From Dactylis glomerata (lineage: Eukaryota; Streptophyta; Magnoliopsida; Poales; Poaceae), in contig QXEO01000232.1 in assembly GCA_007115705.1 (NCBI GenBank), forward strand, positions 4,330,880 through 4,394,879: 64,000 nt of DNA, written 5' to 3'. The notes below the pieces were generated by a model. The model searched no databases. It had not been told where the DNA came from and was given only the letters and a program-made list of their open reading frames with translations. The position numbers and the translations under genes were made by a program. Positions 33,646 through 46,300 of the stretch are shown piece by piece. Within the stretch, counting starts at the first letter, position 1. The number at the start of each line of letters is the position of its first letter.

Positions 33646-33740
33646 GGGATTTCTATTTTCGTGCCCTCGGGTCCTTCGTTGTACTCAGTTTTTTCCAGCT
33701 CCTTAGTTTTTCCTCAGTTTTGTCCAAGCCCTTGTCTGAA
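33646..33740 (+). repeat. Pack-MULE left terminal inverted repeat
   Basis: GGGATTTCTATTTTCG...; it pairs with 49035-49129 with a few mismatches. Confidence 0.88.
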
Positions 33741-34640
33741 ACCGTCACAAGTGCTGGAACGGCCGGTTGCCCGACGGGTCAACACCTTTGACCATTAACT
33801 GCTGACTAATGCGGCCACGCAGAGCCCGCAAAGACACGTCAGAGCATCCATCTTTGTTTGACCGTAAGCATCGCCGTATCCCTGACCAAAACGCGGACGA
33901 GTGGGGCTTCGGTATATCGAATGACAAGTGGGGCCATGACGCTGATACAAGGGGCAATACACGGGTAGGATTAGATTTTTAAACGGAGCTCTACAGCGAT
34001 GGCACGGAGGAGGTGGCCTGCGGGGTGCCGAGATGAGATCGACGTCCACAAAGAGCTGCATGAGGCGAGACCAGACGCATTAGATAGATATGAACTAGAC
34101 ACGTTTAACCATGCAAAGAAGAGAAGAAATGGTCGAGGACATCGACGACGACCTCAACACTTTGACTGACGGTGTCGGACACGAACGCGAGCAATGTAGA
34201 GAAAACTAGTGTCTCTCCTTTCTGGCGTGTATAGATGGGTGCTAGGGTAGTGTGGTGGCGAAGGGAAAGACCTCGCGGTGGTCTGTGGCGTCCAGCATGG
34301 CGGGGCGGCGTGGCCGTGCCCACAGCGGCGTGCATGTTCGGCATTGGCATCAGCATGTACGTTCGTCATTGGCCTCGGCGGTATCTCTGGTGTGTCAGTG
34401 ATCGAATGAGGGGACGGGATTGAGGGTGCATCCCGACGGTGACCTAGCAGTGGCGGTGAGCATGCATAGCCGTTCTGACCATGCCGATATCGGCATCGGC
34501 ATCGTTTGGAGGCTGTGGTGCTCGAATCATGGTGGAAATTGCGATTCCCTATTATTTTTACATGCATAATATATAGAAAATAGCTAGATCTCTAAATCGA
34601 TGCATATGAAGCTACATATATATTCTTGGTCATAATCCCC
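33741..34640. other. MULE interior downstream of the B3 gene, no gene seen
   Basis: It is moderately GC-rich with overlapping frames on both strands (34154-34567 minus, 34235-34423 plus) and no recognisable motif. It may be the 3' region of the captured B3 gene or a third captured fragment. Confidence 0.45.
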
Positions 34641-35225
34641 TTAGATGCATGGCTTCACGTCGTCGTCGCTTTTATCGTCAGTATCTTTGTCGTCCGTGTA
34701 GTAGTACTTTCTGCACGTTGTTCCGTCGAACACCTTCACTGTGAGCACATAATCGCCTTCATATTTGAAGTGTAGGAAGCAGCCGAAATCCACACCGTGC
34801 GCGATGGCGAAATTCTCCCAGCCCTTGTCGAGGTACATCCGGCCTTGTCCATCAAATAGGACCTCCACGGTCCAGAGACGAGGACCGCAGTCAGCTGCTC
34901 GCAGATACACCTTTGTGGGCTCCTGGCCGTCAAGATAGTTCGCAAACTTTTGTGGGAGTGCCTGTAAAGAGATCGAGCGTCGACCGTTTGAAATTAAAGG
35001 TTTTTTAGAACATGCACATAATTAATCACATGCATCATATATGTGGGAACGCGTACGTACCTTCTTGGCCAAAGGGTCTTCATAGATGGTGATGAAGAAC
35101 TCCTCTATGATCAATGGCAGTGTTGACGGTGGTGGTGGCAATGATGATGATCCACCACCCCGGTCGCCCCTTCCCCTTCCCCTTCCCCTTCCCCTTCCGG
35201 TCAGCATCCGAGACATGAAAGCCAT
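34641..35225 (-). CDS. B3 DNA-binding domain protein, REM-like (two exons)
   Basis: Exon 1 (35225-35061) starts at ATG and encodes MAFMSRMLTGRGRGRG, a glycine-rich linker, then FFITIYEDPLAKK. The intron 35060-34962 has GTACGT and TTTACAG ends. Exon 2 (34961-34641) encodes ALPQKFANYL, LWTVEVLF, YLDKGWENFAIAHG and GCFLHFKYEGDYVLTV. It ends in an acidic D/K-rich tail and TAA. Together 161 residues hold one complete B3 fold, a plant transcription-factor DNA-binding domain; REM is the best guess from sequence. Phase is 0 and no stop interrupts it, so the gene looks intact. The RG repeat comes from a CCCCTT tandem. It lies inside the Pack-MULE. Confidence 0.82.
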
Positions 35226-35305
35226 GGCAATGGATCAAGTGTATATGAACGAAGAAGAGAGAGGCAGAAACAAAGAAGAGAGAGGCAGAACCTATTAACA
35301 TGAGG

Positions 35306-35432
35306 GATGACCGTTGTGGGGGTTTATAAGGGAGAGATGACCGTTGTGGGGTTTACACCATAAATTAAGGTAGAGATGACCGTTGTGGGGTTTACACAAT
35401 AAATTAAGGAGGAGATGACCGTTGTGGGGGTG
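35306..35432. repeat. GATGACCGTTGTGGGG repeats upstream of the B3 gene
   Basis: Four copies start at 35306, 35336, 35375 and 35414, the last three about 39 apart. They lie within 210 bases upstream of the B3 start and could be promoter sites; that is inference. Confidence 0.8.
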
Positions 35433-35448
35433 GTTTATATCTCAACAA

Positions 35449-35855
35449 AAAAGTAATGCCTAAAAGAAATGGAAATTCATGATAGTTTATCATTTTACCG
35501 TGAAAAGTAATGCCTACAAGAAATGAAAATTTGTGATAGTTTATCATTTCAACGTGAAAAGTAATGCCTACAAGAAATGGAAATTCGTGATAGTTTATCA
35601 TTTTACCGTGAAAAGTAATGCCTGAAAGAAATGGAAATTCATGATAGTTTATCATTTTACCGTGAAAAGTAATGCCTACAAGAAATGGAAATTCGTGATA
35701 GTTTATCATTTTACCGTGAAAAGTAATGCCTAAAAGAAATGGAAATTCGTGATAGTTCATCATTTTACCGTGAAAAGTAAAGCCTACAAGAAATAAAAAT
35801 TCGTGATAGTTTATCATTTTACCGTGAAAAGTAATGCCTACAAGAAATTCATGAT
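35449..35855. repeat. 54-bp tandem repeat array, 7.5 copies
   Basis: Units starting AAAAGTAATGCC lie at 35449, 35503, 35557, 35611, 35665, 35719, 35773 and 35827, exactly 54 apart. Because 54 is a multiple of three, the minus strand stays open (35898-35404) as an 18-residue repeat with core GITFHGKMINYHE. It lies upstream of the B3 gene on the coding strand of that gene. Confidence 0.92.
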
Positions 35856-36452
35856 TACCAAACTTGTTGAATCCGGTGGCAAACTCATCATTTAGCATAT
35901 ATAGAGGGGTAGTAGTTTGCCACCGACAGATAGAGAGAGGGTGGCACGATCCTGCCCGTTAGATCATAGGATCGACGGTAGGTGGGCACGATCCGTGTGA
36001 CAACAGCTCGACCAATCAGGCCAAGTTTGGGCTTCTGTGAGAAGGGAGAGGGTAAAACTGAGTAGTATCAAGGATACAAGGGCAAGTAAATAGTAAACAG
36101 GCTAAGGAATTCAAATAAGAGATTTAGAAAAAGAAAAACACATGTTTTGTACAATGAAACCCAGGTTGGCCTACCTCAAAGTATTAGCAATTCAAATATA
36201 CATGAGTGTAAAAATTATGGCCTCATTCAGACGAACTATGTTTTGGGTATAGATGTTTTGAGAAGGGGTTTGAGTAGAAAGCCATGAACCTTCATAGCTA
36301 GTAGTGATTTGAGAAGTGGCCATTTGTGTTAAAATTTGACTTATATATGATTGTCTATGTGGCAGGTCACGTAACAAGACTCCATGAGTAGGAGGCACTA
36401 TGATTTTATTTTTTTGAATTTTTTTGCGCATGAAATGACTCAATTAGATAGC
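35856..36452. other. MULE interior left of element B, no gene seen
   Basis: It is AT-rich. It contains a GGGTAAAACTGAGTA motif (about 36049) that also recurs beyond element B at 46754, 46800 and 46850. This shows both flanks belong to one MULE with subterminal-type motifs near the insertion site. The last five bases (ATAGC) are the TSD of B. Confidence 0.6.
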
Positions 36453-38120
36453 TGCTGGTGCCAAGTTGACGTGTAGCAGACAGTCCTTGTGCGTGGTGAA
36501 TAACCAGCCCGTTGGGAACCCCAAGAGGAAGGTATGATGAGTATAGCAGCTAGTTTTCCCTCAGTTAAGAAATCAAGGTTTATCGTTCTTAGAGAGGAGA
36601 GACAAACGACTGAAGGTGATGCTTGCTAGCTTGTGACAGCTCCGGACAATTTATATATGGCGCCTCGTCCAAGCTTTGCTTGCTAGCTGCAACGCGGAAC
36701 CTGCACACAACACAACCAAGTACTTCGTTCCCAACTTGCGATGAGGTTGTCAATCTCACCGGTTTGCTTGAAACAAAGGTTATGAGCGTATCGAGTGGAA
36801 AACAATAGAGTATGCGAGTAAAGTAAACAGTGCGAGTAAAGTAAACAGGTGATAGCAATATGATGGAAATAGGGCCGGGATCCACAGTTCACTAGTGGTG
36901 TCTCTCCATAAGATAAATAACACATGCTGGGTAAACAAATTACAGTTGGGCAATTGATAGAATAAAGATAAACGTGATATGTCAAGAAGATCACTATGAG
37001 ATTTACTCTGGGCATTACAACAAAATACATAGACCGCCATCCAACTGCATCTATGACTAATAATCCACTTGTGGTGAATCAATCCAAGAACTCCACAAGT
37101 ATTAAGTTGCGAACAACAGATAATTGCATTAAGCAAAGTGTGTAATGTAAACAAAGCATATGCCCTTGAGCATATGAATGTTGTTTTCTCCCTAGTAGCA
37201 ACAACACATCTACAACCTTAGAGGTTTCTGTCACTCCCCCAGATTAAATAGAGGCATGAACCCACTATCGAGCATAAATACCCCCTCTTGGAGTCACTAG
37301 CAACTACTCGGCCAAGATAGCTACTAACAACGGAGAGCATGCAAGATCATAAACAACATGGAGATAATAAAAGATATAATTCAGTATAGCAACTTAATCA
37401 TAAACACCAATATTCATCGGATCCCAACAAACCAAACATGTAGAATTACATAACGGTGATCTCAATCATGTAGGGTAGCTCATGAGATCTAAACATGAAG
37501 CACATAGTGGAGGAGACAACCATCTAGCTACTGCTATGGACCCATAGTCCAAGGTAGACTACTCACTCACCGCTCCGGAGGCAAGCATGGCGATGAAGAA
37601 GACCTCCGGTGGCGATTCCCCTCTCCGGCAGGGTGCCGGGAAGAGCTTCTGGACCCTCCCGATCTTCGGGTCGACGGCGGTGGCGGGTCGCGATGTGTTC
37701 TGGAAAATTGATCGGGGTCTTAGGTTTTTTCCGTCGGGGGGTCTTTATATGCGAAGGGGCGATGTCAGAGGAGGGACCAGGCGACCTCACGCCAGGCTCG
37801 CGCGGCCAGGCCCCTGGCCGCGCCGCCCTGGCGTGTGGGCCCCTGGTGGCCCACCTCCTCCTCTCCTTCGGATCTCTGGAAGCTTCCGGGTAAAATAAGA
37901 CTTCAGGAACTTGTTTCGTCCAATTCCGAGAATATTTCCTGTGCATCACTTCTGAAACACAAAAATAGCAGAAAACAGGGAACTGGCACTGTGGCAACTC
38001 GTTAATAGGTTAGTTCCGGAAAATGCATAAAAGTGCCACGAAGTGTAACGAAACAATAGATAAATGGTGTAAAAACAAGCATGGAGCATCAAAAATTATA
38101 GATACGTTGGAGACGTATCA
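36453..38120 (-). repeat. Element B 3' LTR (1,668 bp)
   Basis: On the plus strand it runs TGCTGGTGCCAAG to GAGACGTATCA. It matches 43310-46710 without the nested insert, with a small number of substitutions. Confidence 0.94.
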
Positions 38121-41095
38121 AGCATCTCCAAGCTTAACTCCTGCTCGTCCTCGAGTAGGTAAGTGATAACAAAAGAATAATTTTTGAGGTGACATTCACC
38201 TACACAATCTTGATCATATATGTAAGCATTTGTGAGCTGGGATCATAAGAACTTAAAACATGGGCATGAAGCTATAATCTTGATAATAAGAACTTAGCAA
38301 CCATGTTGTAAACATGCAAATGAACACAAACAAAAGATCATGAAAATGAAACAGTGAAAGTCAAACGTGTGTTCAAATCATAAGAAAAACATACAAATGG
38401 TTTTCAGCTTGTCCTTCAAAGAGAGCAAAACATAAATGCATAGGACACCTTCAAGTTTAAGAGGGCGACTTGATACAAATAATTTGAGAACAAGTGAAAC
38501 CAACAATATGAATCAATCAATGAACTTTGGGACAATGCATATCACACTAAGAATGACAACTATGCTCTCTTAATGGTGCATAAAGAAATAAGGTGGTGAC
38601 TCAACATAAAAGTAAAGAAAGGCCCTTCGCAGAGGGAAGCAGTGATTGCAAGTTTTATAACCTTCAAAAATTATGGTACTTACCGGCTTTGAGCTCTCAT
38701 TGCCCCCATCATAAGCATCTTGAATGGTTAAAGTTAATGCGAGAACAATTATGATGCATATGCTTGACATATCATAAGTTGAAAACCTCGTGTCCCGTGA
38801 ATACGAGTACCCAAACCTCATGCTACTTTACTTAGAGTCCCAAGCAAGGCTCTTGTCATCGTAAGTATATGCATATCATTGAGAACCGCCAATGGGGTAC
38901 CTCCGTGCCCGATGACATGGAACAAGCCCACACCAAAATGACAGGACAAGCAGACAATGAACACCTCGACATCTCTTTTATTTGCCTTTTGTTTAGCTTT
39001 TTATTGTGAGATGCGTCGTCGAATGTTCACCATGGGTATGCTACAAATTTCCACCATGAATTATGCATGGCTTAGATTGGCGGCCCGACGTTTCCCTAAC
39101 ACATATACAAACTCCATGATCCCCACAAGATTCCCAATTCATTTCACACCGCGGGCATCCATAAACAAAAGATCGCGATATCAACTCAAATAAGAAGTGC
39201 AATGTTGAAAGCTTGTCCCATGACAGCATGGCTGGGCTAGAATCCAACTTACAACTTGCAAGCATAACAACTCAACATAAGAGACCACAATGTCAAATTT
39301 TTAAGAACAGGAAAAAGTAAAGTGTGCCTTCCGGTTTGTGAGAGCTTTACTGACCGAATTTCGCATAACACTGGTAAGAGTTTAATTTGAAGAGAAAATA
39401 AAATCAAGTCAAATTTACTTGGAATAGCAAATTGCTAGTAGGTATGTATGGTGGACACTTTGGAAACTTTGGCTTTTAGGAGTTGGATGCACGAGTAGAG
39501 CTCATACTCAGTACAAGGCGAGGGCTAGCAAAAGACTGGGAGCGACCAACTAAGAGAGCAATAATGGCCATAATCATGCAAAGCGACAAAGCGACATTAA
39601 AAGAAGCACAAGATGGCATCAAAAGTCAAAAACTAAATGATCATGATGGCTATTGGCGACTTTGTAAGAGTCTAACATGTGTGAGCATGCGCCAAGTCAA
39701 CCCAAATAAAGCATCAAGGAGAAAACCAAAATAATGCTTCCATACAATAAAAATAACGCATGATTTTTTCAAAGGCTCATTAAGCAATCTCAGTTATTTG
39801 AGACAAGTCATGCTACAGCAAAACCACTAAGCATACTATCAAAAAGACATCAAGCATGACATGAAAAAGCCTAAGCCGCAGTCTACACAAGCTCCTTCTT
39901 GTACCACTATTTTGCACAAAGCTTTTTCTCTTTTCCAACACCATTTGAAATTTTTAAAGACACCTCTTTTGATGAAAACCAATAAAGCGCAGAGGCAAAA
40001 ATACACCTTGATGAAAAGATATGACAAGGTCTGAACGCAAATCAAGGCGAAAACGAAAACCAAAAGCAGTAGCAGAAAAAGAAGAACACCCGGTGAAATT
40101 GTAACAATGAAAAACGGAGTGTTCTTGGCAAATGAAAACGAGTACATCTCCTCCAAAGGAAATTTATTGGGGTCCAACCATTTATTGCAGAAAACAAAAC
40201 TAAACCAACTAAGAAAACTAAAACAACTGACGCTCCAAGAAAAACACATAGTGCATGAAGCAATAAAAATATAGCGTCTTGAAAGGTGACCTGATTTTTG
40301 CCGATGAAGAAGGGGTGCCTCGGGGGCATCCCCAAGCTTTGATGCTTGTACTTCTTGGATATTTCTTGGGGTGATGCATGGGCATCCCCAAGCTTGAGCT
40401 TTTGTCCATTCTTCAACTCATCTCATCATTCTCCAATCCCTACATTTGAAAACTTCCTTCATACAAAACTAAACACAATTCTATTAGCAACATTAGTGTA
40501 GCATAACATATAATCAATCCTCTTTTGTTGCTTCAGGTTTCAACTCAAAACCACCACATATATAGAAAATACTACTGTAGCAACTTCTCTAAAAGTTCCA
40601 TGATCAAAAGAACTCAAAAGAAAGCGATAAAGTGGCAAACATAAATATTGGCAGAAATCTGTCAAAACTGAACAGCTGACAAAGGTCGAATTTTTGAGGG
40701 ATTTTCTGTTGCTCAAATCAAAAAGTGTTCAACTAACGAAAGTTTGGATATAACCTGGGGCATATGCACAAGAAATCGCAGGTCCAAAAGATATACAGAG
40801 AATTTATACGAATTTTTACGGTGCAGCACCGAAAACAGTTTCAGGACAGCAACATTCCCAAATCTTTACCTCACTCGAATTAGAGGCTTCTCTTGGCACA
40901 AAAACGAAATAAACAAGATAAGGAGCGGTCATTACAGTAGTAATGACTTCCAAGACTCAAATAAAAGAAAAAGTACTGAAAGTAAAATCATTGGGTTATC
41001 TCCCAAGAGTGCTTTTCTTTAACGCCTTTGAGCTAGGCGCAGAAAATTGCGAATCAAGTAATATCAAGTGATGAAGCATCAAGCTCATAATTTGC
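38121..41095 (-). mobile_element. Element B noncoding tail
   Basis: It is the counterpart of E 56528-59427 and A 186-2752. PPT-like GCATCCCCAAGCTT copies (plus strand) occur near 40327 and 40381, as well as a variant at the LTR edge (38121). No coding potential is seen; retention in every copy suggests a packaging or replication role, which is inference. Confidence 0.8.
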
Positions 41096-41700
41096 TCAAA
41101 GAATAGAGTCAAAAAGTAATTTCTTTCTTTTCCTAGGGAAGTGTTCCATACCTTTCTTTAGTGGGAATTGATACTTGATAGTGCCTTCCCTCATATCAAT
41201 GATAGCACCTACAGTTTGAAGAAAGGGTCTTCCCAAAATAATAGGACATGAAGCATGACATTCAACGTCCATAACAAGAAAATCAACGGGAACAAGGTTA
41301 TTATTAACCACAATAAGAACATCATTAATCCTTCCCAAAGGTTTCTTCTTAGCAACTTCAGCAATAGGAATATCAAAATAACATTTTTCAAGCGGTGGTA
41401 AATCAAGCATGTCATAAATCTTTCTAGGCATGATAGAAATACTAGCACCTAGATCACATAAAGCATGGCAATCAAAACCATTAACATGCATATCAATGAT
41501 GGGTTCCCAACCATCTTCTAACTTCTTGGGAACAGAGGCTTTTTGCTTCAACTTTTCATCCGTAATTTTTATGAGAGCATTGGTAATATGCTTAGTAAAA
41601 GCAATATTTAGAGAACTAGCATTGGGAGTCAAAGCAAGCTTTTGCAAGAAAAGAATTACTTCAGATATATTGCAGCCATCAACATAAAATCATTAAAAGA
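41096..41700 (-). CDS. pro: Element B retropepsin-like protease, frameshifted from gag
   Basis: The frame runs from about 41700 down to 41096, with a strong match from LALTPNASSLNIAF. The active-site motif is CDLGASISIMPRKIYDML, the plant Athila-type retropepsin form. The flap/end motif is CPIILGRPFLQTVGA. It cleaves the Gag-Pro precursor in the particle. In relatives gag and pro form one frame; here a one-base loss near 41690-41697 puts gag out of frame and ends it at 41656. No RT follows: the frame ends in a basic RKRKKLLFDSIL and a stop. Confidence 0.8.
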
Positions 41701-43116
41701 AGTAGAGCTATCATCTCCTACACTCCGAAAAATTTCAGCACTCTTTTGAGAAAAAGTTTTGGCAGTTTTAGGCTTTTTAACACAAGGAGTGGGAGTTTTC
41801 TCTACACCAATCAAAGTAAGAGGATTGCTAGCATTAGGAGCAACATCATTAGAGGTAGTAATGGTACATACCTTCATTTCTCTAGCCATCTCATCTTCTC
41901 TTTCCCACCTGGCATGCAATTCCGCTAACAATCTAATATTTTCATCAATTCCAACTTGAATAGCATTAGCGGTAGCAAAAACATTGTTCTCTTTCTCATC
42001 ATTAGGCAACACTTTTAATTTCAGAAGTTCAACATCATGAGCAAGGCTATCAACTTTAGAAGCAAGAATATCAATTTTGCCTAACTTTTCCTCAACAGAC
42101 TTGTTAAAAGCAGTTTGCTTACCGATGAAGTCCTTGAGCATTACCTCAAGCTCGGAGGGCGCGGCCCTAGTGTTGGTGTAGGAATTACCATAAGAGTTAC
42201 CATAACCATTACCATTGGTAGAAGGATACGGCCTATAATTGTTACTAGCAAAATTGTTCCTATAAGCATTGTTGTTAAAATTATTGTTTCTAATGAAATT
42301 CACATCAACATGCTCTTCTTGAGCAACCAGAGAGGCTAAAGGAACATTATTAGGATCAACATGAGTCCTATCATTAGCAAGCATAGCCATAATAGTATCA
42401 ATCTTATCATTCAGGGAAGAGGTTTCCTCAACAGAATTTACCTTCTTACCTTGTGGAGCTCTCTCGGTGTGCCATTTGGAATAATTTACCATCATGTTGT
42501 CGAGTAGCTTTGATGCGGCGCCCAAGGTAAGGGACATAAATGTGCCTCCAGCAGCTGAATCAAGTAGGTTCCTTGAAGAAAAATTCAGTCCTGCATAAAA
42601 AGTTTGGATAATCATCCAAGTAGTCAGGCTATGAGTGGGGCAATTCTTTATCATAGATTTCATTCTTTCCCAAGCTTGAGCAACATGTTCATTATCAAAC
42701 TGAGTAAATTTCATAATATTGCTACGCAGAGATATAATCTTAGCAGGAGGATAGTATCTACCAATAAAAGCATCCTTACACTTAGCCCATGAATCAATAC
42801 TATTCGTAGTCAAAGACAGCAACCAATCTTTAGCTTTTCCTCTCAAAGAAAAAGGAAACAACTTGAGCTTAATAATATCACTATCAACATCCTTATATTT
42901 TTGCATCTCACATAGCTCAACAAAATTGTTGAGATGAGCTGCAGCATTTTCAGTACTAGCACCGGAAAATTGCTCTTTCATAACAAGGTTCAACAAAGCA
43001 GGCTTAATCTCATAAAAGTTTGCAGCAGTAGCAGGTGGTGCAATAGGAGTGCAGATAAAATCACTATTGTTTGTGCTAGTAAAGTCACACAACTTGGTGT
43101 TTTCAGGATTGGCCAT
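41656..43116 (-). CDS. gag: Element B Gag
   Basis: ATG at 43116 (MANPENTKLCDF) gives 486 residues. The Retrotrans_gag core covers about residues 60-210, with FSGASTENAAAHLNNFVELC, LKLFPFSLRGKAKDWLLSL and WAKCKDAFIGRYYPPAK. YAGLNFSSRNLLDSAAGG follows. A later asparagine-rich linker (NNNFNNNAYRNNF) and a helix (VEEKLGKIDILASKVDSLAH) come before the frameshift. No CCHC knuckle is seen, as in other Athila-type Gags. It builds the virus-like particle. Confidence 0.85.
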   Translation of the reverse strand: MANPENTKLCDFTSTNNSDFICTPIAPPATAANFYEIKPALLNLVMKEQFSGASTENAAAHLNNFVELCEMQKYKDVDSDIIKLKLFPFSLRGKAKDWLLSLTTNSIDSWAKCKDAFIGRYYPPAKIISLRSNIMKFTQFDNEHVAQAWERMKSMIKNCPTHSLTTWMIIQTFYAGLNFSSRNLLDSAAGGTFMSLTLGAASKLLDNMMVNYSKWHTERAPQGKKVNSVEETSSLNDKIDTIMAMLANDRTHVDPNNVPLASLVAQEEHVDVNFIRNNNFNNNAYRNNFASNNYRPYPSTNGNGYGNSYGNSYTNTRAAPSELEVMLKDFIGKQTAFNKSVEEKLGKIDILASKVDSLAHDVELLKLKVLPNDEKENNVFATANAIQVGIDENIRLLAELHARWEREDEMAREMKVCTITTSNDVAPNASNPLTLIGVEKTPTPCVKKPKTAKTFSQKSAEIFRSVGDDSSTSFNDFMLMAAIYLK

Positions 43117-43281
43117 TTCAGCAAAACGATAGTAAATAAGTAAAAACAACTACCAAGGATTCTAATTTTTTTGGGTTTTTGATATAAAACGATGCAGGTA
43201 AAATAAATAAAGTAAATCAAAACAATAACAAAGTAAAGGATGTGCGTGCAAAAACTCCCCTCGCAGAAGTCTTCTACTTCC

Positions 43282-43299
43282 TCCCCGGCAACGGCGCCA
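43282..43299 (-). other. Element B primer binding site, tRNA-Asp type
   Basis: The complement of TGGCGCCGTTGCCGGGGA, ten bases from the 5' LTR edge, the same spacing as in E. Confidence 0.88.
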
Positions 43300-43309
43300 G
43301 AAAAGAAGC

Positions 43310-46300
43310 TGCTGGTGCCAAGTTGACGTGTAGCAGACGGTCCTTGTGCGTGGTGAATAACCAGCCCGTTGGGAACCCCAAGAGGAAGGTATGATGAGTA
43401 TAGCAGCTAGTTTTCCCTCAGTTAAGAAACCAAGGTTTATCGTTCTTAGAGAGGAGAGACAAACGACTGAAGGTGATGCTTGCTAGCTTGCGACAGCTCT
43501 GGACAATTTATATATGGCGCCTCGTCCAAGCTTTGCTTGCTAGCTGCAACGCGGAACCTGCACACAACACAACCAAGTACTTCGTTCCCAACTTGCGATG
43601 ATGTTGTCAATCTCATCGGTTTGCTTGAAACAAAGGTTATGAGCGTATCGAGTGGAAAACAATAGAGTATGCGAGTAAAGTAAATAGTGCGAGTAAAGTA
43701 AACAGGTGATAGCAATATGATGGAAATAGGACCAGGATCCACAGTTCACTAGTGGTGTCTCTCCATAAGATAAATAACACATGCTGGGTAAACAAATTAC
43801 AGTTGGGCAATTGATAGAATAAAGATAAACGTGATATGTCAAGAAGATCACTATGAGATTTACTCTGGGCATTACAACAAAATACATAGACCGCCATCCA
43901 ACTGCATCTATGACTAATAATCCACTTGTGGTGAATCAATCCGAGGACTCCACAAGTATTAAGTTGCGAACAACAGATAATTGCATTAAGCAAAGTGTGT
44001 AATGTAAACAAAGCATATGCCCTTGAGCATATGAATGTTGTTTTCTCCCTAGTAGCAACAACACATCTACAACCTTAGAGGTTCCTATCACTCCCCCAGA
44101 TTAAATAGAGGCATGAACCCACTATCGAGCATAAATACCCCCTCTTGGAGTCACTAGCAACTACTCGGCCAAGATAGCTACTAACAACGGAGAGCATGCA
44201 AGATCATAAACAACATAGAGATAACAAAAGATATAATTCAGTACAACAACTTAATCATAAACACCAATATTCATCGGATCCCAACAAACCAAACATGTAG
44301 AATTACATAACGGTGATCTCAATCATATAGGGCAGCTCATAAGATCTAAACATGAAGCAAATAGTGGAGGAGAAAACCATCTTGCTACTGCTATGGACCC
44401 ATAGTCCAAGGTAGACTATTCACTCACCGCTCCGGAGGCAAGCATGGCGATGAAGAAGACCTCCGGTGGCGATTCTCCTCTCCGGCAGGGTGCCGGGAAG
44501 AGCTTCTGGACCCTCCCGATCTTCGGGTCGACGGCGGCGGCGGATCGCGATGTGTTCTGGAAAATTGATCGGGGTCTTAGGTTTTTTCCTTCGGGGGGTC
44601 TTTATAGGCGAAGGGGCTGAAGGAAATATGCCCTAGAGGCAATAATAATATTGTTATTATCATAGTTCTTGTTCATGATAATGTTTATACTCCATGCTAG
44701 AATTGTATTAAGCGGAAACATTAATACTTGTGTGGTTTATGAACAACACCGTGTCCCTAGTACGCCTCTATGGACTAGCTCATTGATTAATGATGGTTAA
44801 GGTTTCCTAGCCATAGACATGAGTTGTCAATTAATAATGAGATCATATCATTATGAGAATGATGTGATGGACAGACCCAAATAAAGCAGAGCAATTAGAT
44901 CGTGTCATCGTGTTCATCTTTGCGAAGCTTTTTCCTATGTCAAGTATTGTATTCCTTAGACCATGAGATAATACAACTCCCTGGTATCGGAAGAAAGCTT
45001 TGAGGTCATCAAACGTCATCCTATGTGAGGGTGATCATAAAGGTGTCTCTCAGGTGATCAGAAAGTACTTGTTGGGTTGTATATATCGAGATGGAATTTG
45101 TCCCTCCCGAGTCGGAGAGATATACTTCGGGCCCACTCGGTAATTGATATCAACACCGCTTGCAAGCACATGGTTAAGGAGTTAATCACAAAGTGATATC
45201 AGATTACGGAACAAGTAAAGTACTTGCTGTGAACGAGATTGAACTAGGTATGGCGATACCAACGATCGAATCTCGGGCAAGTAAAATATCGCGTGACGAA
45301 GGGAATACATATACGAGATTAATTGAATCCTGGCATCATGGTTCATCCGATATGATCATCGATGAATATGTGGGAGTCAATATGGGTTTCCAGATCCCGT
45401 TGTTGATTATTGATAGAAGATCATGTCTGCATATTCTCGAACCCGTAGGGTCACACACTTAACGTGCATCGACGCTAGGATAGAATGGATAATTGGTTTA
45501 TGAGTTTTTTGGTCGGAGTCTCAGATGAGATCCAGGACATCACGAGAGGTTCCGGAATGGTCCGGAGAATAAGATTCATATAAAGGAAAGCAATTTTTGG
45601 ATTCCGGAATCGTTTCGGAGTTTATCGGTATTATACCGGAAGGTTCTAGAAGGTTCCGGAGTGGGACAAATGTGGGCCCACTTGTCGGAGGCCTATGTGG
45701 GCCTAAGGGGAAGTGTCCTGGCCACTTTGGGCCAGGCACACAAGGCCCCTAAGGCCCAGCCGGCCAGCCCTTAGGGGAATCCCTAAGGGAACCTTCCAGA
45801 AGGAGGGGGGAAACTTGCCCCCCACTCTTCCCCCTTGGGCCGCCGCCCCAGGGCTTGGAGGAGGGGTCAAGGGGCCGGCCAGCCCCCTATATAAGGAGGG
45901 CAGGGGCGTAGCCTCCCCCCCACTCCAACCCTAGCCGCCGGCCAACTGCTGCCCCTCCACCTCCCTCTCTCGCGACTGTGCGTAGGCGAAGCCCTGCCGC
46001 AGAAACTCTCCACCATAAGCACCACGCCGTCGTGCTGCAGATCCAATCTATCTCTCCACCATACTTGCTGGACCAAGGAAGGAGGAGACGTTGCTGCACC
46101 GTACGTGTGCATCTCTCAGAGGCGCCGCCACTTGCGGTGTTGGATCGGATCGGATCGCGGGGAGGAGATGGCTAGTACGACTACATCATCCACATTCTGT
46201 TGAACGTTTCCGCTGTGCGATTTCTTCAAGGGTATGAAGATCTCATCTATCTCTCTCGTTGATTACATCTCCTAGATTAGATCTTGGCTTTCTTGTTCGC

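Noticed and set aside
35404..35898. 164-codon repeat frame as a real protein gene
   Set aside because: Open only because the repeat unit is divisible by three; no domain; listed as a repeat and kept as a question in the findings.
36589..37154. Pairs of similar frames repeated at 43446-44011 as a duplicated gene
   Set aside because: They are shadows within the two LTR copies of element B.
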